Below are positions 7,318 to 13,462 of a stretch of 21,515 nucleotides of DNA, one piece after another. The stretch is from Candidatus Heimdallarchaeota archaeon (lineage in GTDB: Archaea; Asgardarchaeota; Heimdallarchaeia; Heimdallarchaeales; Heimdallarchaeaceae). Location of the stretch: positions 1 to 21,515 of the forward strand of contig DAOVRE010000004.1 in assembly GCA_030628305.1 (NCBI GenBank). Reading direction: 5' to 3'. Below the pieces are notes generated by a model. That model was not told where the DNA came from. It did no database searches and saw only the letters and a list, made by a program, of their open reading frames with translations. The position numbers and the translations under genes are program-made. Numbering within the stretch: the stretch's first letter is position 1; each line of letters opens with the position of its first letter.

Positions 7318-8091
7318 ATGTTCTCGAGTATAATGACATCTCTCTTAGCCAAAATTAAAGAGTTATTCATCTCAAAAGAGAAAAAATTTATTATTGCCCT
7401 TAATGAGGAGCTAGAAAATAAGAATTTTGTTAATTTAAAGAAAATCTCTTCTAAATTATCATTACAGCAAAGATATAACATAATCAATAAACTACAATCA
7501 TCCAAAGAATTGCATGGTGTATTACTTGTTGAAAGAATGCTATTTTTGTCTATTGATGAAGATGATCTAAATGATTTAAAGGACAAAATAAAGAACATTG
7601 GAACGATTGAATTGCCTGAACTAAAGGAACGATGGAAATTAAAAGATAACATCTTGGATAACCTTCTACAACACATTGAAAAAGGCGTAATGGGTGAAAA
7701 AGCCTTCTATACCCACAGATATCTTCAACATCATTTTGTTGCTAGTTTAACAAAAAGTGATGAACACGATCTCATACAAATGAGCTCAAAACTTGGGCTA
7801 GAGCCCTCTATAATACTGCCTTTTGTTCAAAAAATGATAACTGAAGAAACAGTTTCTGGTGTGATAAAACAACAGCAATTTTTTGTAGATTCTGAATCCT
7901 TTGAAACTTCATTTTCTGAGTATCTTGAAGAAATGGACGAGAGTGCATTAGAAAAAGAGTTCAGTGAGGTGGCTATAGAATTAGGTGTTTCATCTTCTGT
8001 GGTTGAAAAATATTTAGTGAAATACGTTGAGAGAGTACCTGGTCGCTTTGTTGTATATCCCCTTGAAAAGAAAGTAAGAATAAAAAGATGA
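7318..8091 (+). CDS. Tandem winged-helix-like soluble protein, possibly related to the UFL1 N-terminal region
   Basis: The 257-residue, highly charged protein has no membrane segment. It shows repeated helix-helix-strand units of winged-helix type. One unit spans about residues 95-130 (IGTIELPELKERWKL then ILDNLLQHI). Another spans about 150-190 (DLIQMSSKLGLEPSIILPFVQKMI, then VSGVIKQQQFFVD). By eye this order resembles the N-terminal half of eukaryotic E3 UFM1-protein ligase 1 (UFL1), with its GQVTISELCKTYDL and later RLRGTVVGG...FVPD. UFM1-pathway parts have been reported in Asgard genomes. The resemblance is from memory and not aligned, and PCI-type or plain DNA-binding winged helices are alternatives. 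It has its own promoter and is divergent from the KaiC-like operon. Confidence 0.5.
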   Translation: MFSSIMTSLLAKIKELFISKEKKFIIALNEELENKNFVNLKKISSKLSLQQRYNIINKLQSSKELHGVLLVERMLFLSIDEDDLNDLKDKIKNIGTIELPELKERWKLKDNILDNLLQHIEKGVMGEKAFYTHRYLQHHFVASLTKSDEHDLIQMSSKLGLEPSIILPFVQKMITEETVSGVIKQQQFFVDSESFETSFSEYLEEMDESALEKEFSEVAIELGVSSSVVEKYLVKYVERVPGRFVVYPLEKKVRIKR

Positions 8092-8136
8092 AGTATTACT
8101 GGGATTATTTTTTAATTTTTTTCCATTACTTAACCA

Positions 8137-8154
8137 TTGCATGTTTACATGCAA
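8137..8154. repeat. Perfect 8-bp inverted repeat before the OST-like gene, followed by a T run
   Basis: TTGCATGT-TT-ACATGCAA is a perfect palindrome with two central bases, followed directly by CTTTTT (8155-8160). It may be a terminator hairpin for the winged-helix gene, whose end is also followed by T runs at 8108-8122. It may instead be an operator about 45 bases upstream of the TATA box of the OST-like gene. Confidence 0.5.
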
Positions 8155-8196
8155 CTTTTTACAACATCTTTTGTGGGTGTATTATCTGTCGAAATC

Positions 8197-8205
8197 TTTA
8201 AAATA
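8197..8205 (+). promoter_or_regulatory. TATA box of the OST3/OST6/OSTC-like gene
   Basis: TTTAAAATA, preceded by CGAAATC as a possible BRE, lies with its centre 33 bases before the ATG at 8234. A start near 8226 would leave only about eight bases of leader and no room for a normal ribosome binding site. Confidence 0.6.
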
Positions 8206-8233
8206 GTATGTTGTTTTCGAACGATAGATAAAA

Positions 8234-8659
8234 ATGGTAAAGAAGCTACCGTGGATTTTCCCCGGAATAAGAAGACCAAATTTCAGTTTACATCAAATTT
8301 CAATTAGACTGCCTACAAGAATTCCTCGCAGTGTTCTTTATATATTGATTTATGCTATTGTTTTCTACATTTTTGCTGGAGGAGCATATGACATTGTAAA
8401 CAGAGAGACCCTTATTAGTATAGGATCAGATGGAAATTCACCTGTGTTTATTGCCCCTAATCAACATGCACAGTATCTAATTGAGGGGATTGTAGCAGGA
8501 TTCGTATTTTCATTTGCTGCGGCAAGTTTATACCTCTTTGAACATGCAACAAAATATGCTTTTGATGTCAATACAGCTCAAAAAGTTGAATTAATTGCAA
8601 CAGTATTAGTAATTGTATGGTTTGTTGTTATTCTTTTGCTATTTAATGCAAAAAGTTAG
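8234..8659 (+). CDS. OST3/OST6/OSTC (DC2)-like oligosaccharyltransferase subunit
   Basis: The 141-residue membrane protein has three predicted transmembrane helices (about 33-52, 82-104 and 117-138). A 30-residue outer loop lies between the first two. It resembles human OSTC/DC2 and the C-terminal membrane part of OST3/OST6 along its length. Shared features are a PNFSL-type motif before the first helix, GG-x-YD at its end (G49, G50, Y52, D53), a loop with a G..G..P pattern, and QYLIEG (80-85) at the start of the second helix, where DC2 reads QYIMEG. In eukaryotes these subunits join the STT3 catalytic subunit of N-glycosylation and, for DC2, link it to the Sec61 translocon. No thioredoxin domain is present, so this is the short, DC2-like form. 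STT3 is not in the window. Such homologues are an Asgard trait. Confidence 0.82.
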   Translation: MVKKLPWIFPGIRRPNFSLHQISIRLPTRIPRSVLYILIYAIVFYIFAGGAYDIVNRETLISIGSDGNSPVFIAPNQHAQYLIEGIVAGFVFSFAAASLYLFEHATKYAFDVNTAQKVELIATVLVIVWFVVILLLFNAKS

Positions 8660-8705
8660 AATCTCTCTCTCTATCTTTTTCATATTTTATCATTAAATTT
8701 TTTCA
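8660..8705 (+). terminator. Pyrimidine/T-rich stretch after the OST-like gene
   Basis: A CT repeat of about ten bases is followed by T5, further T-rich sequence and T6. This fits archaeal U-tract termination. Confidence 0.4.
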
Positions 8706-8788
8706 ATATGTCATTTTGTCTTCTTGTGTAGACACTACTTCAAATGCTGAAAATTTGAGCTATACTTCTATAAAACCCTTATTTGTAG

Positions 8789-8808
8789 AAAGATTTACTA
8801 CAATCTTT
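8789..8808. repeat. Hairpin in the convergent gap before the RadB-like gene end
   Basis: AAAGATT-TACTAC-AATCTTT has perfect seven-base arms around a six-base loop. It lies between the converging OST-like and RadB-like genes and may help termination from either side. The rest of this gap (8706-8882) shows only a short palindrome, GTGCC-CTA-GGCAC at 8848-8860, and no convincing gene. Confidence 0.35.
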
Positions 8809-8882
8809 TAAATCACTTATAGTTTCAAATTATGACATCTCTATGGTGTGCCCTAGGCACTTCTGAAGTTTTTGTACATAAT

Positions 8883-9512
8883 TCATGTCATGATTTTAAC
8901 ACCTTGAGATGATAGAACATAAAACATCTCTTGCTTCTCATACTTTGCCTTCCATAGTTTCTTGTTAACATGTTCAAGCATGATGTTGATATCTGAGTAA
9001 TTTGTTATAACGGAATTTGCAATAGGGCGCACTATTTTGAGATTATTTTCTCTAAACACACTAACTTGATTGGTTAGCACTATCGGTATGTTAAGTTTTC
9101 TACTAACCATCTGCAAATATGCCATTTGGAGAGATAATGATTTGTTCCATTTCATTTCATTCACATTTAGTGAACTGAATCTAAAGTGGTTAGTAAACCC
9201 GTTTATCCCAATAAAAAGGGGTTTTTCTTTCTTAAAGAAACTATGCAATTTCATTATGATTCTTATTTGATTCGCTCTATCTGCCACTCTTAAAAGCATT
9301 ATATTTTCAAAATTAATATCTTTTCCTAGAGTTATTTCTCGAAGTCTTCTGGCACTGAAATTTATTTCACAATCTAAAATTATCGCCTTTTTCCCTTTTT
9401 TTAACCTTTTACAAAGATGATAGAGAATTGTTGTTTTTCCAGAATTTGGAGGACCTGATATATGTGTGATGCCATCTGATACTATTGATTTTTCAAGAAA
9501 ATTTGAAAGCAT
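8883..9512 (-). CDS. RadB-like RecA/Rad51-family ATPase with altered Walker B
   Basis: The 209-residue protein follows the archaeal RadB plan throughout. Walker A is GPPNSGKTT (20-28), then comes a strand AIILDCEINFSARRLREI where RadB has the 'yvDtEggFs.eRl' block. The NIPIVLTNQV strand follows, and a late RPIANSVITNYSDINIMLE matches the RadB 'kPvaeqtLgyrckDIlrLd' region. RadB is a Rad51 paralogue that helps recombination; it has weak ATPase activity and no strand exchange of its own. The Walker B position reads LFIGIN with Asn104 where the catalytic aspartate is expected. The N-terminal helix-hairpin-helix of RadA is absent, as in RadB. Translation probably uses a GTGA element four bases before the ATG. 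Confidence 0.75.
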   Translation of the reverse strand: MLSNFLEKSIVSDGITHISGPPNSGKTTILYHLCKRLKKGKKAIILDCEINFSARRLREITLGKDINFENIMLLRVADRANQIRIIMKLHSFFKKEKPLFIGINGFTNHFRFSSLNVNEMKWNKSLSLQMAYLQMVSRKLNIPIVLTNQVSVFRENNLKIVRPIANSVITNYSDINIMLEHVNKKLWKAKYEKQEMFYVLSSQGVKIMT

Positions 9513-9560
9513 AATTTAATCACATATTTTTGTATTTACACAAGATTAGCGCAGTTTATC

Positions 9561-9570
9561 TATATTAAAC
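9561..9570 (-). promoter_or_regulatory. TATA box of the RadB-like gene
   Basis: GTTTAATATA on the minus strand is centred about 54 bases before the start codon, giving a predicted leader of nearly 30 bases. This agrees with the presence of a GTGA Shine-Dalgarno element for this gene. Confidence 0.4.
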
Positions 9571-9640
9571 CTTTTACTAAAATGTTCTTATTTAATAAAC
9601 AAGGGTTATTGGCTTAAAGCAGATAAAAACATGAAATAAT

Positions 9641-9874
9641 TTACACAACTAACATGTACAAAATCAGTGAGATAAGTATAAGCCCCACCCCCTTACTAAT
9701 CACAATCCCGTTCCATCTCCTTTCCTTGTAAAGAGTTGTTTTACTGGCTTTTTCAGTTGTAATCAATATCCCTATCCACATCCCTAGCTTTGCAATGTAG
9801 AATAATGCCACGGTGAGAATTGAAAGAAGGTTTTGGAAAATATTATTACTAATGTCAGTAACCATCTTGATCAT
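9641..9874 (-). CDS. Small membrane protein with two transmembrane helices, unknown function
   Basis: I do not recognise this 77-residue protein. Two hydrophobic helices (about residues 15-37 and 57-77) flank a basic, polar loop (TEKASKTTLYKERRW), so both ends probably face the same side and the loop is cytoplasmic by the positive-inside rule. The TATA-like stretch at 9888-9901 predicts transcription starting near 9870. This would favour the third-codon-downstream ATG at 9865 (74 residues) as the real start of a nearly leaderless message. It lies between nadE and the RadB-like gene on the same strand, with gaps of 80 and 128 bases, so it is probably its own unit. Confidence 0.6.
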   Translation of the reverse strand: MIKMVTDISNNIFQNLLSILTVALFYIAKLGMWIGILITTEKASKTTLYKERRWNGIVISKGVGLILISLILYMLVV

Positions 9875-9887
9875 TATGATATTTACA

Positions 9888-9901
9888 TTAAATATTATAT
9901 A
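9888..9901 (-). promoter_or_regulatory. TATA box of the small membrane protein gene
   Basis: The minus strand reads TATATAATATTTAA. Its first part is centred about 32 bases before the ATG at 9865 and 23 bases before the ATG at 9874. Confidence 0.5.
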
Positions 9902-9954
9902 CTCAACAAAAAATCATACTAAAAACCCAACTTCGAACTATCCACTTATTCACA

Positions 9955-10740
9955 TTACTTTCTAGTTATCGAGAGTTTTTTTGGCATTCTTCTCTTGTGA
10001 TGGCTTTTTGAGATAAGTTGTTTAATACGTACAATTTGTTCGTATTTTAGCTGCAATTCTTTAGCTAGGAATTCTTCTTTCCTATTATTTTCCAACCCAA
10101 TTAGAAATTTGTCAAGTTTTTCATAAGATACTCCGATTTCTTTTTCATCAGTTTGCCCTTTCCATAAACCTGCCGTTGGGGTTTTTGTAATAATTTTTTG
10201 GTTTACATCCAACTTTTCAGCGATTTTATACAGTTCTGTCTTATATAAATCCCCTATTGGCCACATATCAGCTGCTAGATCACCAAATTTCGTCCCATAA
10301 CCAATTGATATTTCGGATTTATTTGATGTTCCTGCTACTAGTTTATTATCAATATTTGCTATAGAATATAGAATTACGGCTCTAATTCTTGCTTTTAAAT
10401 TCCCCTTAGCTAAGGCATTATCTTCAACATTTGGTAGTAACTTAAATACACTATCAAGTGTTGGTGAAATTTTTATGATTCTTAAGGGAATGTTCAAATC
10501 ATGAGCAACAGTTTGTGCATCCTCTGTATGAACGTTCTCTAACTCTTCCTCAGGTAAGTGAACTAAGTCTACTCTCTCTTTCCCAAGCGCGACAGCTGAT
10601 AAATGTGCGATAATTGCAGAATCAACTCCACCACTTAATCCTATAACTACTCCATTTGTTTGTGAATTATTTACTTCATCTTCAATGAATTGTACCGCCA
10701 AATCTATTATTTCACTATAATTCTTGATAAATTGAAACAT
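9955..10740 (-). CDS. nadE: NH3-dependent NAD+ synthetase
   Basis: The 261-residue enzyme makes NAD from deamido-NAD, ATP and ammonia, the last step of NAD synthesis. It has the ATP-pyrophosphatase loop GLSGGVDSA (34-42) and the AGTSNKSE segment that binds adenylated substrate. The family signature GLWKGQTDEKEIGVSYEKLD lies near residue 190. The length fits the short archaeal type without a glutaminase domain, so free ammonia is the nitrogen source. The last 15 residues are strongly basic (KSHHKRRMPKKLSITRK), as is usual for this family. Upstream on the same strand is a tRNA gene, and two possible TATA boxes lie at 10762-10773 (leaderless) and 10775-10785; AAGGA nine bases before the ATG could serve a leadered message. 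Confidence 0.96.
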   Translation of the reverse strand: MFQFIKNYSEIIDLAVQFIEDEVNNSQTNGVVIGLSGGVDSAIIAHLSAVALGKERVDLVHLPEEELENVHTEDAQTVAHDLNIPLRIIKISPTLDSVFKLLPNVEDNALAKGNLKARIRAVILYSIANIDNKLVAGTSNKSEISIGYGTKFGDLAADMWPIGDLYKTELYKIAEKLDVNQKIITKTPTAGLWKGQTDEKEIGVSYEKLDKFLIGLENNRKEEFLAKELQLKYEQIVRIKQLISKSHHKRRMPKKLSITRK

Positions 10741-10761
10741 GTTTTTACGTTCCTTAGAATT

Positions 10762-10785
10762 CGTAATAAATTCATTATTTTTAAA
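10762..10785 (-). promoter_or_regulatory. Promoter region of nadE
   Basis: Two overlapping AT-rich candidates occur on the minus strand. GAATTTATTACG is centred 28 bases before the ATG. TTTAAAAATAA is centred about 40 bases before it. The sequence does not decide between a leaderless and a short-leader message. Confidence 0.4.
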
Positions 10786-10818
10786 TCTTAAGAAATGAAA
10801 AATCTCTTTAACTATCTT

Positions 10819-10894
10819 TGGAGCCTCGAAGGGGGATTGAACCCCTGACCTTTACCTTACCAAGGTAACGCTCTACCAACTGAGCTATCGAGGC
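10819..10894 (-). tRNA. tRNA-Thr(GGU), CCA encoded
   Basis: The minus strand folds into a perfect cloverleaf. The acceptor stem is GCCTCGA with TCGAGGC and the D stem is GCTC/GAGC around AGTTGGTA. The anticodon stem TTACC/GGTAA surrounds the loop TTGGTAA (anticodon GGT at 10859-10861). The T stem is AGGGG/CCCCT around TTCAATC. The discriminator is U, followed by a genomically encoded CCA (10819-10821). No intron is present. The GGU anticodon reads ACC and ACU threonine codons. Confidence 0.97.
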
Positions 10895-10920
10895 TTATTT
10901 AATAGAGTGCGACGACTGAA

Positions 10921-10931
10921 ATTTTTAAAAG
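10921..10931 (-). promoter_or_regulatory. TATA box of the tRNA-Thr gene
   Basis: CTTTTAAAAAT on the minus strand is centred about 32 bases before the 5' end of the mature tRNA. The predicted transcription start lies a few bases upstream of the tRNA, a normal arrangement for archaeal tRNA genes. Confidence 0.55.
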
Positions 10932-10987
10932 TTGTGTTTTATGTAGAAGATTTTTCTTTCGGATAAAATCCACAAAGGGCGAAAAGT

Positions 10988-11009
10988 CTAAATATACTAT
11001 CTTTAAATT
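10988..11009 (+). promoter_or_regulatory. Promoter region of the anchored extracellular protein gene
   Basis: TCTAAATATAC (10988-10998) and TTTAAATT (11002-11009) are both TATA-like. They would give leaders of roughly 20 and 7 bases before the ATG at 11038. Confidence 0.45.
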
Positions 11010-11037
11010 CCTAACAAATTAAGTGACTCGGGATATC

Positions 11038-12102
11038 ATGAAAAAGCGTTCATCTATGTTACTGTTCATCTATCTTTTTGCAATGACAAATCTATTTTCA
11101 CCTATATCTATCAATGCTGATATTACAATTGAATATGTTATAGTGTACGATGAATATCATGGACAATTCTTTGACCGAGAATTAATGAGCACTGCTTTAA
11201 GCTCACTTGATGAATTAGTGATATACAACAATGAAACCGAAGAAATAGTTAATATTAAAATAACTTTGCTATATAATAACAAAACAGAGTTCAACTCTAC
11301 CAACCTTCAAGGTGTAGATTTACTTATAATGACAAATCCTGGGTTTGAAGAAGAAGACAATTTATCGCCTTCTGAAAGATTAGCTATTCTCGATTTCATG
11401 GAACTTGGAGGTTCTCTTTTTGCTTTATGCAATCCTTTATCCTATGATGAAAATGTAACAGGAAACCCTGTAACCATTAATGCTTTACTTAATGAGAGGG
11501 ATTCCACATTAACTACTGCTCGATTACGAGCAAGCGCTATTGCTAATTCTACTGTATTAGTAGATGATTTCTTCCATGTTTATGAAAATAATACTTTTCT
11601 TTCACTAACAAACTATGAAAGTGCGCATACAATCTTTGAGCAGGAAGTCGAAATCTCAAATTTAACAACCTACTCTGCTTCAATTGAATTGGGAAATGAA
11701 CTTCAAGAGGATGCAATAGGTAGAACTCTTGAAACAACTTATTCCATAGATGAATCTTATCATATATTCAGAGATCAAGCAGCAGGTTTTCTAACTTGGT
11801 TATTAGCCCAAACCGTGGGTAACTCAAGGTTTGTCATATCTGGTTCGACAATTATGTTTAGTGATTTCGAAATTATTGAAGATGAAAAATGGATAGATCA
11901 AGAACAAAACTTGGATTTATGGAAGAATACAATTTTATGGCTTTTAAAATACACTCCTCATCCTGAATTGCCTGCTTTACCATTGCTACCCTTCTGGAGC
12001 TATGCTTTAATTGTGGTTGGTGTTTCAGTAGGGATTTTTGGATTTTCTGTTTTGTTGTACAGATACCGCATTAGCAAGAAAACTGAATTTAAGGTAAAGT
12101 AA
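11038..12102 (+). CDS. Secreted, membrane-anchored protein with a GATase1/GIFT-like (DUF4350-type) domain
   Basis: The 354-residue protein starts with a signal peptide (basic MKKRSS, then a hydrophobic core to about residue 25). It ends with one transmembrane helix (about 325-345) and a short basic tail, so nearly all of it lies outside the cell. The outer domain has the alternating strand-helix pattern of class I glutamine-amidotransferase-like folds: VIVYDEYHGQFF, DLLIMTNPGF, LSPSERLAILDFMELGGSLFAL, and a later RFVISGSTIMFSD. This pattern is seen in DUF4350 proteins, GldG of gliding bacteria and the IFT52 GIFT domain; no catalytic cysteine is evident, so binding is likelier than catalysis. 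About eight N-x-S/T sequons suggest glycosylation. The ATG at 11038 is chosen over a GTG at 11023 because it gives a clean signal peptide. Confidence 0.72.
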   Translation: MKKRSSMLLFIYLFAMTNLFSPISINADITIEYVIVYDEYHGQFFDRELMSTALSSLDELVIYNNETEEIVNIKITLLYNNKTEFNSTNLQGVDLLIMTNPGFEEEDNLSPSERLAILDFMELGGSLFALCNPLSYDENVTGNPVTINALLNERDSTLTTARLRASAIANSTVLVDDFFHVYENNTFLSLTNYESAHTIFEQEVEISNLTTYSASIELGNELQEDAIGRTLETTYSIDESYHIFRDQAAGFLTWLLAQTVGNSRFVISGSTIMFSDFEIIEDEKWIDQEQNLDLWKNTILWLLKYTPHPELPALPLLPFWSYALIVVGVSVGIFGFSVLLYRYRISKKTEFKVK

Positions 12103-12132
12103 GTGATATTGTTTTAACAATAAAAAGTGGAG

Positions 12133-12140
12133 TATAAATA
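12133..12140 (+). promoter_or_regulatory. TATA box that fixes the start of the HTH regulator
   Basis: TATAAATA is centred about 24 bases before the tandem ATG codons at 12160 and 12163. The predicted transcription start coincides with these codons, so the message is leaderless and the longer frame from the GTG at 12127 would begin upstream of the transcript. Confidence 0.65.
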
Positions 12141-12159
12141 TTCAATTTTACTTAGTTTA

Positions 12160-13449
12160 ATGATGGAAAATAAAAAAATCGATATATTCGGTTCTAAAGA
12201 ATCAATGCTAATTTCCTCTTTACTTGACGGAGCTATTGAAGTTAGTGATTTTCGCATGTCCATTGGTCATTTCTCTAAAACGAAAGTTACTAATCTCTTC
12301 CGCGACAGTTTTCCCAAGTTTTCTTCTGGAGTAAAAACAAAGATTACAGATATCTTTACTAGATACTTTTTCAGCAATGATAAGATTGACACTAATGAAT
12401 TCTGGCGATTTGTAGATTTTAGAAATTTTTGGGCTGAATTGAGGAAATTTCATAATGTCATCTATTCACGAAACATGATCTTGAGCGATGTTATCAAGTT
12501 TTTCGAGCTAACACTCTTTCAAACTAAGTCTCGTTTGAACCTCAATTTTTTGGAAAAGAAGATAGTTGAGAAACTTGGAAAAAATCCCTCTCTACTTTAC
12601 AAACAACTAGCTGAAGACTTGGGTATTTCCGAGAAAAAAGTGAGTGTAACGTTAAAGAATTTGAATTCTCACGGCATTTATCTCGGTGGTTTAATTTCCT
12701 ACGAATCAATTGGACTTCATGAATTTTTCTCTTTTAATCGTTCTGATAATTTTGGAGATAATGCCGTGCTTATTGATAGATATCTGCTTTTTCCGGAATT
12801 GAATATTACCCATGGGATAATGCTACGGAAAAAGCATGGTCCTTCTTTTTATTATGTTAAAGAAAAGAAAATGTACTTCAATCCAGACATTTTGAACAAA
12901 GGATTACCAATTCAAGCATGGAAAAAACATTCTCTTACCAAACAAAAGAATTTCTCAGATTCTGATACTAGCACTGAACTGAAAGAAGTTTCTCCAGAAA
13001 AACAACCTTACCTTCCTTACCTCTTGCGTAATTGCGAACTTGATTTCAAACGTCCTGATATCAAAGCCATTGCAGAATCCCATGATGTTTCTGCTAGAAC
13101 ATTGTTTAGACTAAAATCCAAACTAATAGAAGATAAAATAATTCAACCAAACATGGTTGTAGAAAATCCTGATTTACTTCAAGTGTTACTAGTATCTAAA
13201 TCTGAATTGGTGGAGCTATACAACAAAGTTCCTTTTATCCGTACTTATCAGATTCATGATGATTTTGGAGACATCAGTTGGCTTTCATATCTGTCGATCT
13301 TTATGCCTGATTTCAAATATATATACTCACGTTTAAGTCGCCATGTTGAGGTATTTCAAGTGATTAAACGACAGATAAAGGATTTAAATATAGATATTGG
13401 TTTACCTACATTTTCGCATGCCAATCGTAAAACTTATACAAACAAATAG
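12160..13449 (+). CDS. Putative transcription regulator with two helix-turn-helix regions
   Basis: The 429-residue soluble protein is not one I can name. A central HTH lies near residues 140-180 (IVEKLGKNPSLLYKQLAEDL, then GISEKKVSVTLKNLNSHGI), which looks like the winged HTH of Lrp/AsnC or ArsR-like regulators. A second HTH is near residues 305-340 (DIKAIAESHDVSARTLFRLKSKL). The N-terminal 130 residues are helical and of unknown fold. Between the HTHs is an alpha/beta segment rich in aromatic residues, perhaps a ligand or dimer domain. It ends 13 bases before the RPA gene, so the two are probably co-transcribed. It may regulate its own operon or DNA-repair genes; this is inference from position only. 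Confidence 0.65.
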   Translation: MMENKKIDIFGSKESMLISSLLDGAIEVSDFRMSIGHFSKTKVTNLFRDSFPKFSSGVKTKITDIFTRYFFSNDKIDTNEFWRFVDFRNFWAELRKFHNVIYSRNMILSDVIKFFELTLFQTKSRLNLNFLEKKIVEKLGKNPSLLYKQLAEDLGISEKKVSVTLKNLNSHGIYLGGLISYESIGLHEFFSFNRSDNFGDNAVLIDRYLLFPELNITHGIMLRKKHGPSFYYVKEKKMYFNPDILNKGLPIQAWKKHSLTKQKNFSDSDTSTELKEVSPEKQPYLPYLLRNCELDFKRPDIKAIAESHDVSARTLFRLKSKLIEDKIIQPNMVVENPDLLQVLLVSKSELVELYNKVPFIRTYQIHDDFGDISWLSYLSIFMPDFKYIYSRLSRHVEVFQVIKRQIKDLNIDIGLPTFSHANRKTYTNK

Positions 13450-13462
13450 GTGTTGTCTTCAT

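Noticed and set aside
8661..8672. CT dinucleotide run as a phase-variable repeat
   Set aside because: It lies after the stop codon of the OST-like gene in a T-rich terminator-like stretch and is only about ten bases long.
8831..8872. Possible C/D box small RNA (ATGACAT ... CTGA)
   Set aside because: The C box is too far from RTGATGA, no internal C'/D' pair is visible, and the spacing is short. The motif is likely chance.
8833..8913. Plus-strand frame of 26 codons overlapping the end of the RadB-like gene
   Set aside because: It has no ribosome binding site, overlaps a good gene and shows no hydrophobic or other meaningful pattern.
12127..12159. Longer HTH regulator frame from a GTG at 12127
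   Set aside because: The frame runs through the TATA box at 12133-12140, so the GTG should lie upstream of the transcription start.
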